Shown here piece by piece: positions 1 to 8,256 of a stretch of 44,336 nucleotides of DNA. Origin of the DNA: Nitrosomonas oligotropha (GTDB lineage: Bacteria; Pseudomonadota; Gammaproteobacteria; Burkholderiales; Nitrosomonadaceae); assembly GCF_009833085.1 (NCBI RefSeq), contig NZ_QRBZ01000006.1, forward strand, positions 1 through 44,336. The letters run 5' to 3'. The notes below the pieces were generated by a model, which was not told where the DNA came from, ran no database searches, and saw nothing but the letters and a program-made list of their open reading frames with translations. The position numbers and the translations under genes were made by a program. Within the stretch, counting starts at the first letter, position 1, and each line of letters starts with the position of its first letter.

Positions 1-110
1 CCCTGAGATTTCTTACAAATAAGCCTTACTAAGGCAGTAACAATCAAGTAACAGCCAACCGCTTGCAACAACAGAAATTATTCTTCATCCCATTGAATTG
101 CCGGTATCAC

Positions 111-139
111 AAAACCCCGCAGCCGGTTGCGGGGTTTTT
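111..139 (+). terminator. Rho-independent terminator of an upstream gene
   Basis: AAACCCCGCA pairs perfectly with TGCGGGGTTT around a six-base loop and is followed directly by a T run. It would end a transcript entering from the left of the window. No gene is recognisable in the 110 bases before it. Confidence 0.8.
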
Positions 140-257
140 CTTCCGAGATGTTCGCAACCGTCGTCAAAATGCCGCAGTGTTGGTCTTCTACGCAGCATTG
201 TATTGCCGCATAATACGCTGAACCCGAAGATTAACCGGATAGGTAAAAGGAAAATTC

Positions 258-1262
258 ATGATAAAAGCGTATGCAGCGTTTGAGCCTGGTGGAAAACTCC
301 AGCCTTTTGAATACGATCCCGGCGCATTGGGCGTTCACGATGTTGAAATCGCGGTCGAGCATTGCGGCATTTGCCATAGCGATTTAAGCATGCTGCACAA
401 TGACTGGGGAATCACCCAATATCCCTTTGTGCCGGGCCATGAGATCATCGGCACCATCGCAGCCAAAGGCGCGCATGTCAGCAATCTATCAGTAGGTCAG
501 CGCGTCGGCCTGGGCTGGCATGCCGGTTATTGCATGACCTGCCACAGCTGCCTGTCCGGCGACCATAACCTCTGCGCGCAGCCGGAATCCACCATCGTAG
601 GCCACCACGGCGGCTTTGCCGACAAAGTACGCGCCAAAGCGGCTAGTGTTGCCGCATTGCCCGATGGCCTCAACGCACAAAACGCGGGTCCACTGTTCTG
701 TGGCGGAATTACCGTTTTCAACCCGCTGCTGCAATACAACGTTTCCCCCACGGCTAAAGCCGCCGTCATCGGTATTGGCGGTCTAGGGCATATCGCACTG
801 CAATTTCTGCGCGCATGGGGCTGCCAGGTAACCGCCTTCACCTCGAGCGAAGACAAAAAGAAGGAAGCGCTGGCGATGGGCGCGCACGATGTGCTGGACA
901 CAAAGAAACCAAGTGAACTAGCTGCCGCGGCCGGCCGTTTTGATCTGATTCTGACCACCGTCAACGTCAAACTGGATTGGAATGCCTATATCGCCACCCT
1001 GCGCCCCAAGGGCCGTCTGCATTTTCTCGGCGTGCCGCTTGAACCGCTGGATATCAATGTATTCCCGCTGATCGCCAATCAGTGTTCGGTGTCGGGCTCC
1101 CCCGTCGGCAGCCCCGCCGCTATCGCGACCATGTTGCATTTTGCCGCGCAGCACAAGATCGAACCGGTCATTGAAGTTTTCCGTTTCGATCAAGTCAATG
1201 AAGCGCTGGCCAGATTGGCGAGCGGTCAAGCGAAATATCGCATTGTATTAAGTCACCAATAA
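258..1262 (+). CDS. Zinc-dependent alcohol dehydrogenase (YahK/CAD-like)
   Basis: A 334-residue medium-chain dehydrogenase/reductase that should oxidise or reduce alcohols and aldehydes with NAD(P)H in the cytoplasm. The catalytic zinc site is visible as CGICHSDL (Cys39 the likely ligand) and GHE at 60-62. The structural zinc site is a C-x2-C-x2-C-x7-C run near residues 95-110, and the nucleotide-binding fold is GIGGLGHIALQF near 170. Length and motif order match the cinnamyl-alcohol dehydrogenase/YahK group; the substrate cannot be told. The ATG at 258 follows an AAGGA ribosome site. It stands alone, between the upstream terminator and a possible weak terminator at 1269-1300. Confidence 0.92.
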   Translation: MIKAYAAFEPGGKLQPFEYDPGALGVHDVEIAVEHCGICHSDLSMLHNDWGITQYPFVPGHEIIGTIAAKGAHVSNLSVGQRVGLGWHAGYCMTCHSCLSGDHNLCAQPESTIVGHHGGFADKVRAKAASVAALPDGLNAQNAGPLFCGGITVFNPLLQYNVSPTAKAAVIGIGGLGHIALQFLRAWGCQVTAFTSSEDKKKEALAMGAHDVLDTKKPSELAAAAGRFDLILTTVNVKLDWNAYIATLRPKGRLHFLGVPLEPLDINVFPLIANQCSVSGSPVGSPAAIATMLHFAAQHKIEPVIEVFRFDQVNEALARLASGQAKYRIVLSHQ

Positions 1263-1268
1263 CAGGAG

Positions 1269-1300
1269 ATTTTGTCTGGCTGTTGTCAGGCAAAATTTTC
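1269..1300 (+). terminator. Possible terminator after the alcohol dehydrogenase gene
   Basis: ATTTTGTCTG pairs with CAGGCAAAAT (one G:T pair) around an eight-base loop and is followed by a short T run. It begins six bases after the stop codon. The stem is AT-rich, so strength is uncertain. Confidence 0.5.
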
Positions 1301-1615
1301 ATGCTCCCCTCATTCCATCTTCGCCGGGTCAAGGGCAGAAAACTGATCGCTGGATAGGAGCTTTAACATTTTGCCGGGAACTTTCCGGAGCCGATCCACT
1401 CCATCCAAACTGTTAATTTTTGCTTGCCAATTAATATTTAGCGGTGCGGTCGTTTGTCAATCATTTATAATAGCGCGCATTTTTTCAATCCAGTACATCC
1501 CCGATTCGCCCGGTACGCATAAATCCAACACATCAAATCCTAACACTTCAATTCAGCAGATTTGAAACCGCTTGCCGTTAAGAACGGCTGGTTTCATCAG
1601 TGGAAAGCCCAATTT
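1301..1615. other. Intergenic stretch before the acyltransferase gene
   Basis: No convincing gene. A perfect TATAAT hexamer lies at 1466-1471 but has no recognisable -35 box at the right distance, so a promoter here is only a suggestion. An open frame at 1371-1565 has no family resemblance and no ribosome site. Confidence 0.4.
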
Positions 1616-2788
1616 ATGATGCATATCTCACACAAAAAAGAAATCCGGTCGCATACTTCATTGCGCGGTTGGGCAGCCATGATGGTTGTCTTCGTTCATT
1701 TTCGATACTATTTGCACTCATCGATAGATCCCGATGAAATCACCTTGTATTTCTACAAAGGCTACCTCTGGGTTGATTTCTTCTTCATTCTCAGCGGGTT
1801 CGTCATGGCCTATGTGTATGACATCGAACATCCCAGACGTTATAGCATGCAGGATACTCTGCATTATCTGATTGCCCGGATTGCCCGAATTTATCCCTTG
1901 CATTTCATCACGTTGGTGGCAACCGTACTTTTCTTTACGCTGCTCGCGCTGATCAACTGGGGATTGGGAAAAGAAGCTTGCTGCTTGTTCGACGATTCCT
2001 TGCGCACGCCCGAATCACTGGCCGCCAACCTGTTTCTGATCCACTCGTGGGGCATGTTCGATTGGGTCACATGGAATTTCCCCTCGTGGTCGCTGAGCGC
2101 GGAATTTTTTTGCTATTTACTCTTTGCCGCGCTTTTAACCATCAGTGGCGATAACCGCAAGCTGGCTTTAGTGGTGTTGTCATGCATTGCAGTGCTTTTC
2201 TATTGCTTATGCATGGCGACGGATAGCGATGTCAATGACAACTTCCGTTTGTCCACCATCCGCGCCGCCTCCGCATTCACCATCGGCATGTTGCTGTTCT
2301 TAGCACGTAACGCGGTTTCCACTTTGCCGGACAAATACCTGACGAGTATTCAGATTGTTGCCTCTATCGCACTCTTCTTTTCGCTCCACTTTGGTGTAAC
2401 CGATGTTCTGATAATTGGCTTGATGGCCTTGATCGTATTGGTGACCTGGGAAGATCGCGGCTATTTATGCACCTGCCTCGACACGCGTGGCCTGCACACG
2501 ATTGGCGTATTGTCATTCTCTATTTATATGTGGCATTACCTGGTCCAGTTTGTTGCAAAACAGGATTGGGAAAGCATCACCGGGCTGCCCGTGGAAAGTA
2601 GCGTAACGGGATCCATCCTATTTGTCGCGGGCATGGTCGGCTCGGCTATCTCAATCGCGATCTGGAGCTACCGGCACCTGGAAATGCCCACGCGCAAATG
2701 GATTAACTTGCGCTTGAACGGCCTGCTGGAAGCCAAGTACGCACCCAGCTGGCAGCTGGCCTGGATACCGGGCGAGAGAAGAAGATAA
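1616..2788 (+). CDS. Membrane acyltransferase, OafA/YrhL type (acyltransferase 3)
   Basis: A 390-residue polytopic inner-membrane protein of the acyltransferase-3 family, whose members O-acylate surface sugars such as LPS O-antigen, peptidoglycan or exopolysaccharide. The N-terminal signature is present (SLRGWAA with Arg17, then His28 in VFVHF), as is the central WSLSAEFFCYLLF segment. About ten hydrophobic stretches alternate with short loops. The frame is open from a TTG at 1562, but the ATG at 1616 has a GGAAAG site about nine bases upstream and puts the signature at the usual place, so I prefer it. Neighbours give no clue to the substrate. It converges on hsdR, 46 bases away. Confidence 0.88.
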   Translation: MMHISHKKEIRSHTSLRGWAAMMVVFVHFRYYLHSSIDPDEITLYFYKGYLWVDFFFILSGFVMAYVYDIEHPRRYSMQDTLHYLIARIARIYPLHFITLVATVLFFTLLALINWGLGKEACCLFDDSLRTPESLAANLFLIHSWGMFDWVTWNFPSWSLSAEFFCYLLFAALLTISGDNRKLALVVLSCIAVLFYCLCMATDSDVNDNFRLSTIRAASAFTIGMLLFLARNAVSTLPDKYLTSIQIVASIALFFSLHFGVTDVLIIGLMALIVLVTWEDRGYLCTCLDTRGLHTIGVLSFSIYMWHYLVQFVAKQDWESITGLPVESSVTGSILFVAGMVGSAISIAIWSYRHLEMPTRKWINLRLNGLLEAKYAPSWQLAWIPGERRR

Positions 2789-2834
2789 ACTGGCGTTGTT
2801 GTGACGGAAGTGGGTTTGAAGGGCCGCATCAAAA

Positions 2835-5800
2835 TCATTGAGCGGCAACAACACTCGCATTCCGGTTCACATCCTGAATACGCTCGACGATTTGCCGGCT
2901 CAATGCATCGCCAAAAACTCCGGCCACGCCGAGCTCGTGATAATGATTAAACGGTGTCTCGAAAATCACTCGCGGTTCCATAACGCCGTTTTTCACCAGA
3001 TACTCAACGATTTCATTCAAGAAAGTCATTTGATCGGCGTTCAAACTAGGGTGTTGCGCTAAGAAACCGGCAAAGACCGCTTTGGCGGCATTGCGATCCA
3101 ACCCGACAACCGAGCGCACCAGCTTGCCCAGCGGTTCTTCACCATAAATGTTGGCATATTCTTCTTTGGGAATCGGGCCATTGTCAGCAAACAAAATGGT
3201 TTCCAATGCGGTAATGTCGGTTGGCGTAATCGGTTCGTTATTCCTCAAGCGGCGAACCGTGACGTGATCCTGATGCTCGCGAATGAAACGTTGCACGCGG
3301 TCGCGGTAGTTTTGCAAATTCGGATCGCGCCGCACGATCTTGTATTCAGTTTGATCTTCTCTGAGCAGTTGATCGGTGAAATGGGTATACACATCCGCTT
3401 TTTTCTCAGCATCGGCAAACTGAATCAACCCCCGCAACTTTATCCTGACTTCTTCCAGCATCGGTAACGTAACATCCCGCCACCAAACATCGGTTTGCAA
3501 ATCCTGAATCAATACCAATTGGGCCGCCACGCGGGGAATCGCCGATTTCTCTTCCAATCCTCGGGCTATTTCCCTTACCTTGAATTGATCGCTTGCTTGC
3601 GATGCATTGTTCCGCAATAGCGCGATCTGCAAATTCAATATCAGCAAATCAAAGCGGCGCGCGAATTCATCGTCATCATCCACGTAAGGCAACCCGCTGA
3701 TGCACTCCGCCAACACGTTCAAGTCATCTTGATCCAGTTTTTGCCACACCTCTTTTTGCGCGTATTTTTCCACCACCTGCCGCTGCTTGCGCACGATAAA
3801 ATTGTTCAAATCCAGCGCAGCCACCGCGCCGTGTAATTGTGTTTTCAATTGCGCGGCAAAATCTTGGGGTGCGACATCTGCAACAGATTCGCTTTGCAAC
3901 GCGGCAACCAGTTCCAAGCGCCGTTTGAAAACCTTTTGTTTTACCGATTCTTGCGCAGCGGCATCATATCCGGCGGGATGCGCATCAAAAAATTCCAAAT
4001 TCTGGCAATAATCAAAAATGATGAATTCTTTCTTGTGCTCTCCCGGGGCGAACAAATCCTCGCACAAGCGCGTGCCGCGTCCGATCATCTGCCAGAATTT
4101 GACGCGCGAGCGCACCAGCTTGAAAAACACCAGATTGACGACTTCCGGCACGTCGATGCCGGTGTCGAGCATATCGACCGACACGGCAATTTGTGGAAAC
4201 CGGTGCTTGAGGCTGAATTCATCGATCAGGTCTTGGGCATATTTCACCGAAAAGTCGATTTTCTGGCAGAACTTACCGGCGTAATGCGGGTAATTCTTGT
4301 CGAATTGTTCAACGATAAAGTCCGCATGCTTGCTGTTCTTGGCAAAAATAATGGTTTTACCGAGCTTGTCGCCGCCCTCCACCTTAATGCCGTTTTCCAT
4401 CAAATGCATCAGTACTTTGTTGACGGTATCCACGTTGAATAACCACTGATTGAGTGCTGGCGGATCGATGACTTCCTTCAGTCCGCCGTTTTCCTCATCG
4501 TAGAAACGCTCCTGTTGTTCGTATTCTTCCTGTTCTTCCGGCGGCAAGTCGTGGTAACGGATGCCCTCGCGCTGGAATTTGAGCGGCACCGAAATCGCGC
4601 GCGGCGGCACCAAAAATTCATCATCTACCGCTTGCTCCAGCTCATAGGCATACGTCGGCTGGTGATCGTCGAGTTCAAATAACCGGTAGGTATTGCGATC
4701 CACCTCACCGCGCGGCGTGGCGGTCAATCCCAACAACAATGCATCGAAATAATCAAAAATCGCGCCGTACTTCTGATACACCGAGCGGTGCGCTTCGTCG
4801 ATGATCACCAGATCGAAATGTGCCACACTAAAAGGCTCCTTGAGTTCGCGCCGCGTGCCGTCGATGCAGTTCAACATCGCCGGGTAGGTGGAAAACAGCA
4901 CACGCGCATCTTCCCCGGTTTTGTCGAACAAACTCGCTACCGACACCTGCGGCAAGTGCTTGTTGAATTCGCGCTTGGCCTGACGCACCAATGCCTTGCG
5001 GTCGGCCAGAAACAACACACGCCGCACCCAGTTGGCGCGCATCAGCATGTCGACTAACGCAATCGCCAAGCGGGTCTTGCCGGTACCGGTAGCCATTACG
5101 ATCAAGCTTTTGCGCTTGCGGTCGCGGCCAAAATGCTCCATCACACGCGCTGCCGCTTCGATCTGGTAATGCCGTCCGGTAATTTCGAGCTTCGGTTGCA
5201 ATGCGCTCAATGGCTGACGCGCTGTGCGTTGATGAATGCGCCATTGCAATTCTTCGCGCGTGGCGAAACCCTGCACTTCGCGCGGCGGATAAAAACTGTC
5301 GTCCCACAGCCAAGTGGCATAGCCATTGGAGTAATAAATCAGCGGACGCTGGCCAAACTGTTGTTCCAGGCAGTGCGCATACAATTCCGCCTGATGCTTA
5401 CCGGCGACCGGGTCTTTGCGGGTCTTTTTCGCTTCCACCAGCGCCAGCGGTTTGCCATCCTCACCCCACAACACATAATCGGCATAACCGGTGCCGTTGC
5501 GTGCGCCGCTGGCGGTCGGCATGCACTCCCGCATTTCAAATTCCTCCACATCCGGCGCTTTCGGATCCCAACCCGCTTCGCGCAACATCACATCGATCAT
5601 CAGCTCGCGCGTCTGCGCTTCGGTATATTCACCGCTACCGATGGTTCTTTGATTGGTTTGCTTGAGTTGCTGCAATGTTTCCAGTTGCACACGCAATTGC
5701 GCCAGCTCGGTTTCGGTACGCGTCAATTTTTCGTGCGCAGCCGCAGCGGCGGCATCTTTGGCCGCCAATTCCTGCTGAATTTGTTCTAGCTGCTGCGCCG

Positions 5801-6287
5801 TCAACGGCACAGTTTGGGCCTCAGCCTGCGGTAGCCAATCGGCTTGAAACGGTTGTGGCGCAATATTGTCGCGCGTATAAACGCGCGATAGCCAGCCGAG
5901 GAAGCTATGCAACGCCATCGCGGCTTTCAGGCTTTCCTGCGCGGAAATAGGTTGATCGCCATGCGCGGCGACATTACCGAGCCGGTGGATGAACTTGATA
6001 TCGTGAAACAGCCCTTGCCTGATGGCATTGGCAAACGTCGGCTCGTGAATCATGGCCGCCAGGCTTTTTTCATACGGTGCCTTAAGCGCCGTATCGTTGG
6101 CAAACAGCCAGCGCAGCGACAATTCCAACGTGCGGCGGGCATAAATCGCCGCCGCACGCGGATCGCGCAAGGTATAACTTTCCGCCTGCCGGGCGTCGTT
6201 CAACAGGAAGTCCCAGTGTATTGCTAGAAAATTAAAGTTAGACGGTTTCACACCACTGTGACCATTAAAATTATCACCAACAAACAT
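2835..6287 (-). CDS. hsdR: Type I restriction enzyme, R (translocase/nuclease) subunit
   Basis: The 1150-residue motor and nuclease subunit of a type I restriction-modification complex. The N-terminal 140 residues look like a DUF4145 region, followed by an Ala/Gln-rich coiled coil (160-210). The nuclease core has Asp270 and the EAK triad at 285-287. The SF2 motor has Walker A ATGTGKT (399-405), DEAH (497-500), TATP (522-525) and a GRGTR motif VI. The C-terminal third binds the methylase core in this family. All catalytic motifs are intact. The ATG at 6287 has an AAGGA almost touching it; a GTG at codon 13 (6251) would give the N-terminus seen in many HsdR proteins. hsdR is separated from hsdS by a GIY-YIG gene and a repeat cluster. 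Confidence 0.95.
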   Translation of the reverse strand: MFVGDNFNGHSGVKPSNFNFLAIHWDFLLNDARQAESYTLRDPRAAAIYARRTLELSLRWLFANDTALKAPYEKSLAAMIHEPTFANAIRQGLFHDIKFIHRLGNVAAHGDQPISAQESLKAAMALHSFLGWLSRVYTRDNIAPQPFQADWLPQAEAQTVPLTAQQLEQIQQELAAKDAAAAAAHEKLTRTETELAQLRVQLETLQQLKQTNQRTIGSGEYTEAQTRELMIDVMLREAGWDPKAPDVEEFEMRECMPTASGARNGTGYADYVLWGEDGKPLALVEAKKTRKDPVAGKHQAELYAHCLEQQFGQRPLIYYSNGYATWLWDDSFYPPREVQGFATREELQWRIHQRTARQPLSALQPKLEITGRHYQIEAAARVMEHFGRDRKRKSLIVMATGTGKTRLAIALVDMLMRANWVRRVLFLADRKALVRQAKREFNKHLPQVSVASLFDKTGEDARVLFSTYPAMLNCIDGTRRELKEPFSVAHFDLVIIDEAHRSVYQKYGAIFDYFDALLLGLTATPRGEVDRNTYRLFELDDHQPTYAYELEQAVDDEFLVPPRAISVPLKFQREGIRYHDLPPEEQEEYEQQERFYDEENGGLKEVIDPPALNQWLFNVDTVNKVLMHLMENGIKVEGGDKLGKTIIFAKNSKHADFIVEQFDKNYPHYAGKFCQKIDFSVKYAQDLIDEFSLKHRFPQIAVSVDMLDTGIDVPEVVNLVFFKLVRSRVKFWQMIGRGTRLCEDLFAPGEHKKEFIIFDYCQNLEFFDAHPAGYDAAAQESVKQKVFKRRLELVAALQSESVADVAPQDFAAQLKTQLHGAVAALDLNNFIVRKQRQVVEKYAQKEVWQKLDQDDLNVLAECISGLPYVDDDDEFARRFDLLILNLQIALLRNNASQASDQFKVREIARGLEEKSAIPRVAAQLVLIQDLQTDVWWRDVTLPMLEEVRIKLRGLIQFADAEKKADVYTHFTDQLLREDQTEYKIVRRDPNLQNYRDRVQRFIREHQDHVTVRRLRNNEPITPTDITALETILFADNGPIPKEEYANIYGEEPLGKLVRSVVGLDRNAAKAVFAGFLAQHPSLNADQMTFLNEIVEYLVKNGVMEPRVIFETPFNHYHELGVAGVFGDALSRQIVERIQDVNRNASVVAAQ

Positions 6288-6292
6288 TCCTT

Positions 6293-6586
6293 TTACAAAA
6301 GGCTTTGATATAGATCCTTCCAGTCAGGATTAACCGTTTCGATTCGGCTGATTTTCCAGGCGCGCTTCCAGTTTTTCATCGCTTTCTCCCGGCTGATTGC
6401 GGAATCCATCGTTTCATGCAACTCATACCAGACCAACTGATGCACCTGATATTTCTTGGTAAAACCATCCGCCAAATCATTCTTGTGCTCCCAAACCCGC
6501 CGGATGAGATTCGATGTCACGCCGATGTACAACGTGCCATTCCTCTTGCTGGCCAATATATAAACCGCCGGTTGTTTCTCAGTCAT
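6293..6586 (-). CDS. GIY-YIG domain protein
   Basis: A 97-residue protein consisting almost entirely of one GIY-YIG domain: VYILASKRNGTLYIGV near the N-terminus, then RRVWEHK with the conserved Arg and His, and a Glu in SREKAMKNW. Small stand-alone proteins of this UPF0213/YhbQ kind are common and of unclear role; nuclease activity is not established for most. The frame is open to 6610, but the ATG at 6586 has a GGAG site upstream and fits the family. It lies five bases upstream of hsdR on the same strand and may be cotranscribed, though nothing shows it belongs to the restriction system. Confidence 0.85.
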   Translation of the reverse strand: MTEKQPAVYILASKRNGTLYIGVTSNLIRRVWEHKNDLADGFTKKYQVHQLVWYELHETMDSAISREKAMKNWKRAWKISRIETVNPDWKDLYQSLL

Positions 6587-6620
6587 GATTAACAACTGCT
6601 CCCACCTCAAACCGATCTGC

Positions 6621-6714
6621 CGTCATACCGACGCAAGCCGGTATCCACACTCACACCGCCGTACGTGACATCAACTCCACCGTGAATGGATTCTGGCCTA
6701 CGCCAGAATGACGG
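6621..6714. repeat. Paired REP-type palindromes, copy 1
   Basis: Two oppositely oriented palindromic units, CGTCATACC...GGTATCCA at 6621-6647 and TGGATTC...GAATGACGG at 6687-6714. They are separated by 39 bases, so they can pair with each other as well as fold singly. A degraded third unit follows at about 6734-6770. The same pair recurs about 250 bases on. Confidence 0.85.
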
Positions 6715-6869
6715 GGGCATGGCGACATTCTTATCGTTATGCCGGTAATCGCCGCAAGCCCGGTAATCCAAAAACCGCCGCAACCGTCCTTGATAACCAT
6801 CCCATCACAACCACCGCAGCCTTCACCCAGCCCCATCCGTCATACCACCACAACCCTCACCCAACCATT

Positions 6870-7012
6870 CGTCATACCGGCGCAGGCCGGTATCCACATT
6901 CACACACCACCATGCGTGACATCAATTCCACCGTGAATGGATTCTGGCCTACGCCAGAATGACGGGGGCATGGTGACATTCTTATCGTCATACCGGCGAA
7001 GGCCGGTATCCA
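6870..7012. repeat. Paired REP-type palindromes, copy 2, plus a fifth unit
   Basis: Units at 6870-6896 and 6938-6965 repeat copy 1 nearly base for base, including the spacer and the flank up to a new unit at 6986-7012. The whole 120-base block is therefore a direct duplication of 6621-6740. The units sit in the hsdS-to-GIY-YIG gap, where they may form hairpins in the transcript. Confidence 0.85.
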
Positions 7013-7053
7013 CAATATCCAGTTTACCCAAATTTATTTCTAACAATCGTCAT

Positions 7054-8256
7054 CTATTCAACCCGGTTCAATTCACCACGAAATGCGCGTTGAGTTAAAG
7101 AAACAAAAAGTTTTTCCATCATTAGTCTGTTGCCTGTTATTTTTTGACTCTGAAACTCGATTTTCTCAACAATATTAGAAAACTTTTTTTGCAATTGAAT
7201 TGATGGAACAAGAACGGGAAATTCTTTCAGCTGAGTTTTATTAATTGTTGCAATTCCTGTCGTTTGCTTTGCAGCAATCAAAAAATATCGCTTCCCATAT
7301 TGACTACCGATTAGTGTACTCAAGTAATGCGGCATAAATTCTTCATCATTCCTTATACGTACTCTGAATATATGATTTTGATGAATGCACGGATCAATTT
7401 GCGCTTGCCAAACGGCTCCTCTGCCCAATTTATCAGGATCCCCACCTTCGGTTAGCAGAATGTCATGTTTCATGAGCAAATATCGCTCTTTTTCTTCATC
7501 AGAAATTGCGATAGTCGCCACATCATCTAGTTGAATGTATCCATCTTGAACATTGGCCACACGCATATAAGGTATCTCAGTTAAAACCTGCTCTCTGATT
7601 TTTCGCCCTTTTGTAATGCCTGAATGGATATCTGCAATCTCATCCAGCGGTATTGTTTTCCATCCCTTAGGATTCGTCACCGGATCACCAAACAGATCCA
7701 GAAAAACAGAGCGGAGGAACTGGTCGGTAAGGGCTATGACTTGCTGGCGCTTGCGGCGTATGGCATCGGCTTTGTCCAGTATCGCAGCAATGCGTTTTTG
7801 TTCTTCCAAAGACGGAAGTAAGATTTCTGTCTCTCTAATTAAAGACTGGCTAATATTTGGCTGTGCTCCTCCAGTCGCCATGTTTAAGAACTCAGGCACT
7901 TTCTGAAGCAGCGCATAATAAAGATATTTTGGGAAACATATATTTTCATCCGGCTGGATATTGCATATTGCTTGATTTGTTGCTGCATCTATTCCCAGAA
8001 AAGCAAGTCGCCCTACGGTTGCACCATACATTGCTAATAGCAATGAGCCTTTTGGTACAATCTTTGCACTAGATTTTTGTAGCGCTTCTTCTGTTATTTT
8101 TTCTTCCGTATCAAAAATTATATTTTCACGAAGCTCACCAGATTTTACCCACGGTATATCGCCGTTCTCATAATAATTTGCAATCTGTCTGGCAGGAGTT
8201 CCACCACTTCCGGTTTTACAAAAATCAGATATTTTAAGTAGGCGAAATAAACTCAC
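7054..8256 (-). CDS. hsdS: Type I restriction enzyme, S (specificity) subunit
   Basis: The 400-residue subunit that sets the bipartite DNA target of the HsdM/HsdR complex. Two target-recognition domains are visible. The first is about residues 1-145, with the GSGGTPAR signature at 17-23. The second is about 195-360, opening with GWKTIPLDEIADIHSG. The central helical spacer starts at LEEQKRIAAILDKADAIRRK (150-169), and a second spacer helix lies near the C-terminus. The start overlaps the hsdM stop by four bases, so the two are translationally coupled. The recognition sequence cannot be read from the protein alone. Base composition is more AT-rich than hsdM, as is usual for exchanged specificity genes. 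Confidence 0.95.
   Translation of the reverse strand: MSLFRLLKISDFCKTGSGGTPARQIANYYENGDIPWVKSGELRENIIFDTEEKITEEALQKSSAKIVPKGSLLLAMYGATVGRLAFLGIDAATNQAICNIQPDENICFPKYLYYALLQKVPEFLNMATGGAQPNISQSLIRETEILLPSLEEQKRIAAILDKADAIRRKRQQVIALTDQFLRSVFLDLFGDPVTNPKGWKTIPLDEIADIHSGITKGRKIREQVLTEIPYMRVANVQDGYIQLDDVATIAISDEEKERYLLMKHDILLTEGGDPDKLGRGAVWQAQIDPCIHQNHIFRVRIRNDEEFMPHYLSTLIGSQYGKRYFLIAAKQTTGIATINKTQLKEFPVLVPSIQLQKKFSNIVEKIEFQSQKITGNRLMMEKLFVSLTQRAFRGELNRVE

Noticed and set aside
1371..1565. A 64-codon frame before the acyltransferase gene
   Set aside because: No ribosome site and no recognisable sequence; chance frame in an AT-rich gap.
3837..4442. A 201-codon frame antisense to hsdR
   Set aside because: A shadow of the conserved hsdR frame; composition is that of a reverse-complemented coding region.
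6708..6962. Open frames across the REP cluster (84 and 65 codons)
   Set aside because: They are made of the repeated palindromes and low-complexity CA-rich DNA, giving His/Pro/Thr-rich peptides; not credible genes.
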